Origin: RBC038 sp041390625
Lineage (GTDB): Bacteria > Chloroflexota > Dehalococcoidia > UBA2979
Reading direction: 5' to 3'
DNA length: 64,000 bases
Assembly: GCA_041390625.1 (NCBI GenBank)
Contig: JAWKPM010000012.1
Coordinates: 1-64,000, forward strand
The translations under genes and the position numbers were made by a program. This document shows positions 17,280 to 26,300 of this stretch, one piece after another (position 1 is the first letter of the stretch; every line of letters begins with the position of its first letter). The notes under the pieces were generated by a model that was not told the DNA's origin, did not search any database, and worked only from the letters and a program-made list of their open reading frames with translations.

Positions 17280-18065
17280 TCACAATCCTCTCGTAGCGAG
17301 AACCTCCGGTGCTCTCGTACGGTCGCCGGTACGACTGATCATCCGAGGCGCATCGAGGAAGTGCAGACGAAACCCCAGCTGCTCATATAGCCGCACGATT
17401 CGCGGCGTCGCCTGATTCGACAGAATCACAGGCACCCGAAGGCGCGAAAGCCACTCGCCCAGCCGCACCTGGTCGTCCCATCCGAACGGGGTCGACGAAT
17501 ACTGCGTAAACTCCACGTCGTACGGGGGGTCCGCGTACACGATGTCGCCCTTCGCGATTTCTACTTCAGAGAAGTCTCCAGATGTGAACTCCCAGTCACG
17601 GAAGGCCTCGGAATAGTTCCGGAAGTCGCGTACGTAATTTATCCTACTGTATCTCCCAAATGGGACGTTGAAGAAGCCCGCCCGATTGAATCGGCACAGT
17701 CCGTTGTAGCAAGTCCGATTCAAATAGTAGAAGAGTTCAGATGACTCCCTAGAAGAGCTTTTGCCTTCGACGATGAGCTCGTTGAACCGCGCACGGTGCT
17801 GGTAGTAAAGCGAAGAGTCGTTTTCCATCCTGATGTCGATGCGCAGGCCGCGCTGTAGCCACCGATAGAAATGAATCGCATGCTCGTTCACGTCGTTCGC
17901 CAGAGCCCGGGTTGGGCGGACGGACATCGTCACCGCCAACCCTCCGCAGAATGGTTCGACGAGACGCCTGCGCCTGTGACGGAGTAGCATCGGTTCGATG
18001 TGGGGAACTAGCCAGCGCTTGCCGCCGGCCCACTTCAGCGGGGGGCGGAGGGGGTCGCGATTCAA
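17280..18065 (-). CDS. N6-adenine DNA methyltransferase, Dam/DpnM (D12) class
   Basis: A 261-residue methylase of the D12 class that methylates adenine in DNA using S-adenosylmethionine. The AdoMet site PPLKWAGGKRWLVPHIEPML (about residues 7-26), VEPFCGGLAV, and the catalytic DPPYDVEF (about 176-183) appear in the order of Dam and DpnM; GATC-like recognition is plausible but not shown. The TTG at 18065 follows GGAGGAGG with good spacing; a longer form from TTG 18095 is less likely. It heads a four-gene minus-strand operon with a nuclease and two unknown proteins. Divergent from the C5-methyltransferase. Confidence 0.9.
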   Translation of the reverse strand: MNRDPLRPPLKWAGGKRWLVPHIEPMLLRHRRRRLVEPFCGGLAVTMSVRPTRALANDVNEHAIHFYRWLQRGLRIDIRMENDSSLYYQHRARFNELIVEGKSSSRESSELFYYLNRTCYNGLCRFNRAGFFNVPFGRYSRINYVRDFRNYSEAFRDWEFTSGDFSEVEIAKGDIVYADPPYDVEFTQYSSTPFGWDDQVRLGEWLSRLRVPVILSNQATPRIVRLYEQLGFRLHFLDAPRMISRTGDRTRAPEVLATRGL

Positions 18066-18387
18066 ACGGTGCCTCCTCCGTGCAGCTAACGCCAATCACA
18101 CTACCGGCCAGAACGAACGTTCGTCTACCCGCCCGCCAGCCGTAAAAGCGGCTGCGCAGGGAAACGGCAAGCGTCGTCCGCTGCGGTGCTCGCGGCGGGA
18201 TCGGCATGAGCACGCATCGCGCCTCAAGGCCGCCCTGCCGTTGGCGCAGTCGACCCGCTAGCCTTGATAAGAACACACGTTCGAACTACCATTCCCTTCA
18301 GGCAAGGCCACCTAAGCTGACGCCGCTGAGGCGGCGCCCCCGCCTAGGTGGTAGCATCGGCCTACTCCCCTCAGCTGAAAGTTCATA
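18066..18387. promoter_or_regulatory. Divergent intergenic region with a nested hairpin
   Basis: This 322-base region separates the divergent adenine- and cytosine-methyltransferase genes and must hold both promoters. At 18308-18351 an outer inverted repeat CCACCTA/TAGGTGG encloses an inner CGCCGC-TGAG-GCGGCG stem. It sits 37 bases before the C5-methyltransferase start, where an operator or attenuator could tune methylase expression. No separate controller gene is present. Confidence 0.4.
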
Positions 18388-19440
18388 GTGCGCACATTCT
18401 CCTTCATCGACCTATTCGCTGGCATCGGCGGGACGCGGCTGGGCTTTGAGGCGGTGGGCGGGGAGTGCGTCTTCAGTTCCGAGCGGGATCGATACGCTCA
18501 GACCACCTATCTCGCGAATCATGGCGAGTTGCCGTCGGGGGATATCCAGGAGGTTCGGCTCGACGAGATCCCCGCCCACGACGTTCTGGTGGCGGGATTC
18601 CCGTGCCAGCCTTTCTCGATCGCGGGCGTTTCGAAGCTTAACGCGCTCGGCCGCAAGAATGGCTTTGAGCATCCGGACCAAGGAAACCTCTTCTTCTCCA
18701 TCGCTGACATACTCGACTATCACCGGCCGCGCGCATTCCTCCTCGAGAATGTCAAGCACCTCCAGCGGCACGACGGCGGGCGAACTTACGCCGTCATTCA
18801 ACAGACGCTCGGGGCGCTCGGATACCACGTGCGAGCTCAAGTATTAGATGCGGGCAAGGTCGTCCCGCAGCATCGCGAACGAATCTACATTGTCGGCTTT
18901 CGAGAGCCGCCGGACCTCGCGCGATTCCGGTTGACTCACCTCCACGATCGGCGCCCCCGGCTTCGCGACATACTCGACCCAGAAGTGGACCGCCGGTACA
19001 CACTCTCCGACCATCTGTGGGGCTACCTGCAGGACTACGCCGAGAAGCATCGCGCACGTGGCAACGGCTTCGGCTTCGGTCTCGCAGACCTCGACGGGGT
19101 CAGCCGCACGCTTTCGGCCCGCTACTACAAGGACGGCTCGGAGATACTCATCCCGCAGGCGTCCGGGAATCCTCGACGCCTGACGCCTCGCGAGTGCGGT
19201 CGACTTATGGGGTTCCCCGAACGGTTTGCCATCCCGGTGTCGGATACGCGCGCGTACCAGCAGTTCGGCAACTCGGTGGTGGTCCCGGTCGTCGAAGCGG
19301 TGGCCCGATCGGTCATGCGGGCCCTTGAGCTCCCACTCCCCCGCGCGGGCTCTTACCTGCGATCGTGGGCACCCAGCAGTCCGGACTGCCCGTCAGCTGC
19401 TGTACGGCCTAGACGATCCCTGCTAGCTACCTCAGCGTGA
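18388..19440 (+). CDS. C5-cytosine DNA methyltransferase
   Basis: A 350-residue methyltransferase. Motif I is FIDLFAGIGGTRLGFEAVGG at the N terminus; the catalytic PCQPFS lies at about 72-77, ENV at about 118, QHRERIYIVGF after it, the target-recognition region in the second half, and the terminal RECGRLMGFP/YQQFGNSVVVPVV motifs. It is complete. The GTG is at 18388. It is convergent with an EcoRII-like endonuclease gene only nine bases away, and it is the self-modifying partner for that nuclease. By analogy the target may be CCWGG or a close relative. In class 2 DISARM the equivalent is DrmMII. Confidence 0.95.
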   Translation: MRTFSFIDLFAGIGGTRLGFEAVGGECVFSSERDRYAQTTYLANHGELPSGDIQEVRLDEIPAHDVLVAGFPCQPFSIAGVSKLNALGRKNGFEHPDQGNLFFSIADILDYHRPRAFLLENVKHLQRHDGGRTYAVIQQTLGALGYHVRAQVLDAGKVVPQHRERIYIVGFREPPDLARFRLTHLHDRRPRLRDILDPEVDRRYTLSDHLWGYLQDYAEKHRARGNGFGFGLADLDGVSRTLSARYYKDGSEILIPQASGNPRRLTPRECGRLMGFPERFAIPVSDTRAYQQFGNSVVVPVVEAVARSVMRALELPLPRAGSYLRSWAPSSPDCPSAAVRPRRSLLATSA

Positions 19441-19442
19441 CC

Positions 19443-19459
19443 ACCGGGCTACGCCCGGT
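19443..19459. terminator. Bidirectional hairpin between the C5 methylase and EcoRII-like genes
   Basis: ACCGGGC-TAC-GCCCGGT, a perfect 7-base stem with a 3-base loop, spans the end of the two convergent genes and overlaps the endonuclease stop codon. It lacks a T run, so its efficiency is uncertain. Confidence 0.4.
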
Positions 19460-20639
19460 CCCGCTCGTGCACGAGCGTGAGGAACTCTGTAAGCGTGAGA
19501 AGGCGCGCACGACTCACCGGGGCGTACGTTTCATGGAGACTTCTCGGGACGACAAGGGTTAAGCGTTCTTCGTCCATCTCCGTCAACTGGGCCTCGCTGA
19601 TCGATGGTTCGAGCGTGCACAGATGCTTCTCATCGAGCCTCCTCGCCTCAGTCAGGACCTGACGCCAGCGCTCCTTGCAGGTCGTCTTCGCCCCCAGCAT
19701 CGTGAGGCGGTCTGCCGGGAACGCAGGATCGCGGTATTGGTCGATGCCCGGAAAAAGGAAATCCGGGCGACGTCGTCCTTCCGTTGTCGGCCCGGCACTG
19801 AAGCGGACGCGCTGCATCTCGAACAGCGCTCGCAGATGATTCTCCAGCGCGCGACCGGCGCGCGCCTTTCGACGGTTCTGTACGGAAAGCGAATATGAGA
19901 AGAAGTCGTCGACTGATCTGAAACCCTCGGCGAGCCGTTGCTCCACCGCCGCCTTTTCGAGTTCCAAGAAGAGTCTCTCCTCGTGCTGCCACCACCCCCA
20001 GAGCGCTTCGTCGGGATCTGCCAAGTCGATGCGTGCATGATCCCGCACGAAACTCGAGAGCTCGATGGAGCTCGGGAAGAGCACGCCGAAGCGGCTTCTC
20101 GCCTCATCAAGAAGCGAGGCCGGCTCCTCCGGGATGGGCTCTTCAAGCCAGCCCACGGTTTCGAACAGCTCGCGGGCGACATCAACGAAGACATCAGGCA
20201 CTGAGTCGACATCGAGGGTTACAAGCTGACCTCGCTCCGCAAGCGCTGACGCACCGAACATCTCAAGGAGCTGAGCTCCCCAGCTCGAGGCGGCGGGTGC
20301 CACGACACCGGCAAAAGCGCCTGCACTGTCTTGCATGAGGATCAGCAGGTCGCCGGGCTGCGCTCCCGTTGCCCCGTCGAAGTACAGGCGCCACTCCGTC
20401 CGGCGGGGATGATGTTCTCGGCTGTCGTACCAGGTAAGTCTGTGCTCCTCCGTGACGTGCTCACCGTCGTCCTGGAGCAGGTGCCACCTGACTGGTACGC
20501 CGGTCCGCCGCTCGGAGCCCAGCATCGCCCGCATGGCGGAGACGCCGTCGAGCTCGTGCTGGTTGGAGCGTTCCGGATCGACCTCGACGGCGGCGAGCCT
20601 CTTGAGCGCAACTTGGTAGCGTCCCTGAAGGTCACTCAT
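19449..20639 (-). CDS. EcoRII-like type II restriction endonuclease
   Basis: A 396-residue protein with the EcoRII layout: an N-terminal effector DNA-binding half and a C-terminal nuclease. The catalytic core reads AGRALENHL, then RRRPDFLFPG (Asp about 291), then MLGAKTTCKERWRQVL (the K-x-x-x-K region at about 315-320), diagnostic of EcoRII and its relatives. EcoRII is activated by a second copy of its site. The start ATG 20639 overlaps the stop of the glycosylase gene by eight bases. It is the last gene of the seven-gene operon that also encodes the DISARM helicase, so it is co-expressed with DISARM proteins, not with its own methylase. Confidence 0.9.
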   Translation of the reverse strand: MSDLQGRYQVALKRLAAVEVDPERSNQHELDGVSAMRAMLGSERRTGVPVRWHLLQDDGEHVTEEHRLTWYDSREHHPRRTEWRLYFDGATGAQPGDLLILMQDSAGAFAGVVAPAASSWGAQLLEMFGASALAERGQLVTLDVDSVPDVFVDVARELFETVGWLEEPIPEEPASLLDEARSRFGVLFPSSIELSSFVRDHARIDLADPDEALWGWWQHEERLFLELEKAAVEQRLAEGFRSVDDFFSYSLSVQNRRKARAGRALENHLRALFEMQRVRFSAGPTTEGRRRPDFLFPGIDQYRDPAFPADRLTMLGAKTTCKERWRQVLTEARRLDEKHLCTLEPSISEAQLTEMDEERLTLVVPRSLHETYAPVSRARLLTLTEFLTLVHERDRA

Positions 20640-21402
20640 GGCGGGACGGTTCACCGGCGACGGGGGCTGTCACGCACCACCGCCGCAGCGGGCATTCCTC
20701 GCAGCGCGGTGCGCTCGGCGTGCAGATCGTCATTGCGATATCCAGCAGACCATAGTTGAAGCGCCGGTGCGCTCGCGGCGGCGTGATTCGCTCGGCGAGG
20801 TCGCGGATCCAGCCCTGCCGTCGCGTCTCTCCGTCGTACGGTCGCCCGACCAGTCGGCTGAAGACGCGCACTGTGTTCGCGTCGAGAATGACTGCTCGGA
20901 CGCCGGTATGAAGCGATAGGGTTGCGGCAGCGACGTACTCCCCTACACCGGGCAGCTCTCTGAGTTCGGCGATCGAACGGGGAAGGCGGCCCTCGAACTT
21001 CCCGATCTCGCGTGCCAGACTCACCATCAGCGGAACCCGCCACCGAAGGCCGAGGGGCTCTAGCAACTCACGTATTTCCTCGTGTGATGCGGCCGCGAAG
21101 GACTCCGGATCCTGGTAGCGGCGGTCAAAGCGCTCGAAGACGGGGACGACCTGTTCAGCTCGGGTTCGCTGCAGCATCACTTCGGCGACTAGGGCCTTCC
21201 AGACCGGCACGGCACGCCGCCACGGGAAGTCGCGCGGGTGCCTCGTCGCCCACCGGGTTACCGCGCGTCGTATGGCAGGCATGTCCTCGCCAGCGATTTC
21301 GCCCCGCCACACGGGTTTCACGTCTGCACCTGCGATAGCCGCGCACCCATCGAGCTCACTGCGCCTATCGTCGGTGTGCGCCGCAGGGCACGCTCGGGCC
21401 AT
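20632..21402 (-). CDS. MIG-like T:G-mismatch DNA glycosylase (HhH-GPD with Fe-S cluster)
   Basis: A 256-residue HhH-GPD glycosylase with a C-terminal Fe-S motif (C-x6-C-x2-C-x5-C within CTPSAPRCEECPLRRWC). It resembles MutY but differs at the catalytic pocket. The hairpin reads LPGVGEYVAAA (about 149-159), with Tyr where MutY has Ser, and the Asp loop reads LDANTVRV (Asp about 172), as in the archaeal MIG thymine-DNA glycosylase. MIG enzymes encoded next to C5 methylases remove thymine that arises from 5-methylcytosine deamination, the job done by Vsr in enteric bacteria. Its place beside a C5-methylase/EcoRII pair supports this. A MutY function is the alternative. Confidence 0.8.
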   Translation of the reverse strand: MARACPAAHTDDRRSELDGCAAIAGADVKPVWRGEIAGEDMPAIRRAVTRWATRHPRDFPWRRAVPVWKALVAEVMLQRTRAEQVVPVFERFDRRYQDPESFAAASHEEIRELLEPLGLRWRVPLMVSLAREIGKFEGRLPRSIAELRELPGVGEYVAAATLSLHTGVRAVILDANTVRVFSRLVGRPYDGETRRQGWIRDLAERITPPRAHRRFNYGLLDIAMTICTPSAPRCEECPLRRWCVTAPVAGEPSRHE

Positions 21403-21404
21403 CG

Positions 21405-23342
21405 CTAGACCAGCAGCGCCCGGTCGGTCACGAAGAATCCGGTCTGCGTACTCTCGCCAACGCTTACGAGCAGCGCCCGGTCGAGGAATCGATTGAACTC
21501 CTCACACGCCGTCTCGGGCACCAGCGCGCAATTGTGGCAGGCCGCGAGGTTGCAGGAGTCGGGCCCTTGGCCGCCAGAGGCGCCGACCTCCAGGCAGATC
21601 GGATCGGCGGAACACCAAGCCGCGCCGCTCAGCGCCGCTTCGATGGTCTCATCAAGGAAGCCGGGGGCGCCGAGGCGAACGAGTCCTCCAAGCGTGCCAT
21701 CCGAATCACCCGCAGCCGTGTACACGAGCAGCCCGGCCATCGGGTGATCAGGGCTGTCGGACACGAAGAGTCGTTCGCGGAGCGCCGCTGTGCTGTAGCC
21801 GGACTCGTACGTGAGCCGATTCATCAGCAGGTGGGAGAAGGTGTGAACGAGGACGAACCGAGCGGATAGCTGGTGGCGCCCGAGGCGGCGGCGCTCTCTC
21901 AATGAGCGGTGTCGGGCCACTAGCGGCTGCACGCGCGATCGAACGCCCTCGAGCTTCTCCCAGCGGCTCATCGCCCTCTCGTCGAACTCGAGGAATATCC
22001 CCTCGCCGAAGACTGAGTACGCTGGGAGCCAGTTGCTCCCGGACGTGCTGTCCCCGGCTCGCCGCAGCATGGCACGCCGGTCGTCGGCACTCAGGTCGTC
22101 GTCCGGGAAGATCCGGCCAAACCCGGTGAAGACCCGGGTCTCGCGAAGGGACTCGACGAGGCTGATACGGGAGAACACCGACCGGACGGTCTCGCCGTAG
22201 TCCTCGATCGCAGCCGTCGAGATGCGCAGGTCATCGTCCTGCCGCGGGTCGCGCAGCGCATCGAACTCAGCGCGCCTGAACCGCGTTTCCTCATCGTCAT
22301 CGGAAGTGGGAGCTTCCTGCTCAGAAGGCGCCGAGGTGACGATTTCCAGCGCGGCCGCGAGTTCGTTGTCGGAGTACGGCTGAAGTAGCGATCCGTGCTG
22401 CCCCCTGAGGAGCTGTGGGTCGATGCTGCGCCCGGCGCTGCTCAGGATGTTGACCAGAGTGGACAGTGGAGGTTCCTCCAGAGTGGTGACCAGGCTCTGA
22501 GGCGCGCGATCACCACCGCGGGGCAGATAGATCGCGGTTCGGATCTTGGAGAAGTAGAGGTTCGATGCGCCACGAAGGCTCCCACGGACTGGACGCCCGC
22601 ACTCCGTCGGATCCTCCGTACCGAGCCATGGCTGCCAGCCCTGGCAAAGGTACTTCCCTTCCTGGCTCAAGGTGTCCGATAGAACGGACGACGCTCCGTC
22701 CGGGTCCGCTTCCACAATGCCGGCGAGGCTGCGACGGACGCGCTTCGGGTCGCAATCGCAGATCACCTGTGCATTCGAGAGCGACGCCCCGCCCATGGCT
22801 ACGAGCCGCATGCGTGCGTTACAGGTGGGCCGCAACGAGCGGTGCACCCACTCGCGCCAGGGGAAGTCCGTCAGGTGCCCACGGTCGCACGCCGCCACGA
22901 AGCGAACCTGTGCGAGCGGGATGGGCCTGCGCCTCCTGCGCTCTGACGCCTGCTCGCAGTATCGACACTCGGGCCGCTCGCGCGAACTGAGCGGCACCTT
23001 CGTAAGCGAGTCGCAACGCGGGCAGAAGTGCCATTGGGGAAAGCGCAGCAGCGGCACGGTGAGGCGAACGTTGCGTTCGTTTCCGAACCTCACGGGCTGG
23101 CGAAAGTCAGGTGGCAGCATGAGACGCTCGGCCTGCACCTCCTGCTGTAGGCGCCACTCGCTGATCTCGAATTCGGACGGATCGACTTCGAAGCGCGGGT
23201 CGCCGCTCTCATGAATGAACCACCGATCCAGTCCTCCGATCAGGGCGGAGGTGCCGTCGGGACCCACGACCATTGCCCCCACCCCGAACGGCGATATCAG
23301 CTGCGCTCGTCGGATTGCGATATCGCGCGACTGCGCCATCAC
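21405..23342 (-). CDS. drmB: DISARM protein DrmB (DUF1998)
   Basis: A 645-residue DrmB homologue. It begins RRAQLISPFGVGAM, has a zinc-binding CPRC...CRYC (about 105-130), and carries the DUF1998 region near the C terminus: HTFSHLLMNRLTYESGYSTA, LLVYTAAGDSDGTLGGL, and DSCNLAACHNCALVPETACE. In DISARM, DrmB forms a complex with the helicase DrmA and both are needed for antiphage activity. The start overlaps the DrmA stop by four bases, so the pair is coupled. Other DUF1998 proteins occur in Druantia-type systems, but the separate DrmA gene fits DISARM. Confidence 0.9.
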   Translation of the reverse strand: MMAQSRDIAIRRAQLISPFGVGAMVVGPDGTSALIGGLDRWFIHESGDPRFEVDPSEFEISEWRLQQEVQAERLMLPPDFRQPVRFGNERNVRLTVPLLRFPQWHFCPRCDSLTKVPLSSRERPECRYCEQASERRRRRPIPLAQVRFVAACDRGHLTDFPWREWVHRSLRPTCNARMRLVAMGGASLSNAQVICDCDPKRVRRSLAGIVEADPDGASSVLSDTLSQEGKYLCQGWQPWLGTEDPTECGRPVRGSLRGASNLYFSKIRTAIYLPRGGDRAPQSLVTTLEEPPLSTLVNILSSAGRSIDPQLLRGQHGSLLQPYSDNELAAALEIVTSAPSEQEAPTSDDDEETRFRRAEFDALRDPRQDDDLRISTAAIEDYGETVRSVFSRISLVESLRETRVFTGFGRIFPDDDLSADDRRAMLRRAGDSTSGSNWLPAYSVFGEGIFLEFDERAMSRWEKLEGVRSRVQPLVARHRSLRERRRLGRHQLSARFVLVHTFSHLLMNRLTYESGYSTAALRERLFVSDSPDHPMAGLLVYTAAGDSDGTLGGLVRLGAPGFLDETIEAALSGAAWCSADPICLEVGASGGQGPDSCNLAACHNCALVPETACEEFNRFLDRALLVSVGESTQTGFFVTDRALLV

Positions 23343-26300
23343 GAACTCCCGGTGGAATCAACCGCATACAGCGTCGAGATGGTGCCGCGGCACTCGGCGT
23401 CGACGTTCCTGAGGGAGGTGGGTGTTGACCACGATACGCGAGCCACCTCATTCGGCACGTATTCTCCGGGACGCCGAAGGAAGGGGATCTCGCCACGCTG
23501 GACACTCCCCTCCCAGGACTGGCGGTCGAAACGACGCCACTCGTCCAAGCGGGAGTCGAAGACCTGCTGCACCGCCTGCAGCGCGGCCTCATCTTCACCG
23601 AGGCGTGCAACCCTCTCCCGCAGGATCCTCCCGAACTGCTCGAGCAGTGAGTCAGGCCGCGGATAGGGACTGCCCGCGGCAGCTTCGTCGCCGCACTGCC
23701 GCACGTACGCAACCATCACGGCGTGCAGTGCGCGCCGTAGCGCGGGGGGAGAGAACGGGGTGACGCTCGTCGGTTCGACCTGAGCGTAGAGTCGCTGGTG
23801 GTAGCTGCGGAACTTCTCGAAGTGCGAGCGGTCGCGCGGCTTTGACGCGGAGTAGATGGAGAGAACAAGCCCGGGTCGTTCCCACCAGCTCCGACCGACC
23901 CGTCCGGTGACCTGGATGTACTGCGAAGTGGTCTTGGGCTGACCCACCACTGCCATCAGTGAAAGGCGGTCAATGTCAATCCCAACCTCAAGGATGTTCG
24001 ATGCCAGCACGGCGTCGACGGGCATTCGTGCGCCTGTCGTTGACGCGGAGAGGGCATCGAGCTTTTGCGGAATCTCCTCGTCCTGCAGACGACCCGTCAA
24101 CTCCTCGATGTTGTAGAGACGACGGAGACGATCCCAGTCGATGCCACGCCGTCGCCGTACCGTCCGCAGATAGTCCGGGATGTCCGACTGAAAGAGGGAA
24201 AGAGCACCACCCAGTTCACGGAGGCTGTTGAAGAAGACCAAGAGAGTCCACCAGGGGTCCCGTGCCCCCGCATCGTCAAACTCCACCGGAGCCTGAAGCG
24301 TGGACGCGAAGGCACGCACCTGAGCCGTCTGAATGGAACCCAATCCCGGAGCATGCACGCCGACGTACGTGCGACCGGGTAGAAGATCCCCGGACTGGTC
24401 ACGCGCGTATCGAGCGAAAAACGAGTCCTCCGCAGTGAGGCCCGGGGGAGGGAAGAGTCTCGCGTCGCGGCGTGCATAGAGATGGAGAATCTGCTCACGG
24501 TAGCGGCGGATCGTGGCGGTCGAACTGACGATCTTGGGCGGCACCGGAGGCTCGACCCGTCCGTCCGTGCAGAGAACCTCGATGAGAGACTCGTAGAGCC
24601 CGACCATCGATCCGAGCGGCCCGGATATCAGATGCAGCTCGTCCTGAATGATCAGGCCCGGCGGGCGGCGGTCCCGGTTGCCCGCCGCGGATATCCCGAA
24701 GAGCGCCCGTGCCTCGGGACGCCACGCGAGGTTGGCGAACTTATCAACAGTCCCGATGAGCAGAGACGGCCGGCTCTCGTAGATGTCATCGTCAACGACA
24801 TGGACCGGAATATTGGACGCGAAGTCGCAGAGGACGTCCGGACAACGAAAGACAACAGTGCTCGCGGACCGTTCATACCCGATCACCCGTGGTGCAGGCG
24901 ACCGTGGAGGCGCGCGGAATGGCCCCATCTGCGCGCCGCACCACGGGCAGTGCAGGAGCACAAACGGATTGGTCGCGCCACGCTCGTTTTTCTGGAGCGC
25001 CGAGAGCGCGCTCGTCGCTTCTTCCTTGCGGTTCGGACTCGTCCCACCCCCGACCCAGAGACCGATCGAGAACTCACGGTCGCCGAGCGAGTGGCCCGCG
25101 GTGCGGCGCAGGTAATCCATTGCGCATACCAGGGCGCTCGCTCGCTGAAACTGCTGGGAGGTCAGGAGACGCAGCGTGTAGCGCATCAAGACGTCCACGG
25201 CATCGTGACCCGGATCCCGCAGGCGTCTGAGGAACATCTGATACGCAGCCAGACCGAGATAGGCCTCGGTCTTCCCACCACCGGTGGGGAACCAGATCAG
25301 ATCGACCGCCAGCCTCTCGTCAGAGACCATGTCATCAACGGACCCGATCGATAGCAGGAGGAACGCGACTTGGAACGCGCGCCAGACGCGGGATCGATCG
25401 GTGAGCGGCAGTTCATCAGTGGGTAGAAACGGGGGCGAGAACTCAAGGCGGAGGTTGGTGGAGTCGAAAGTTGCCTCGCGCTGCGGCTGACGAGTCCGAA
25501 TCTGCTGCAGCAAAATGGCATGATTCGCCAGTCGGAAAGCAAGTCCTGCTTCGGCGTCGGATGTGATGAGTTGAAGGCCGGATCGCATTCGCCGCACGGC
25601 GTCGCGGCACTGCTGGAGATGCTGCTCCCCGGTTGCGCGGTCCGTCGCGCCGAGCGTATCGAGTTCGCCCGCGCGTTCCGTAATCCAGGCTTCGTATTCG
25701 TCCACCACTCGGTGAAGAGATGCCATTCCATCGCTTTCGGGGATTAGCCCGGCCAGCTGCGCAATCGGCACTTCAACGGGTTCGCCGTCGCGATCGACGA
25801 TGTTCGGCGTAATGCTCGCAGTCTCGAAGTGTGGCATTGGATCCGCACGAAGGACGCGCACGTCGCCGTGCGAAGTGGCGATCCAGTCGCCCGCGCAACC
25901 GTGACCAACCGCGAATGTGCGGAACTGCCGATAGAGGAGTGCGGAAGAACGGGCATCTTCGTCGGAATGCTCCTGATCGGCCTCGGGATACGGGAGGGCC
26001 TCTGCAGCGTCGCCCACAAGCTCGACGGCGAAGTTGCTCTGGAACAGGCAGACCTCGGAGAGGCCGGAGGACTGCTCCGATCGGTTCACAAGGGACACCG
26101 TCAGCAGTCGGGTGTCGCCGCCACCCACATGGCTCCAGGGCCGGGACAGGATCTGGAGTTCGAGTCTGAGGGGCGAGTCTGGGAGGCTGAGCTTCCGGGG
26201 TACGACGTGGATCCCTCCCTGCAGTTCCGAGGAATCGACGACCAGATCGAGAGCAATCGGACGCCTGATCCACCACGTCCGAACGCTGTCCCTGACCGAG

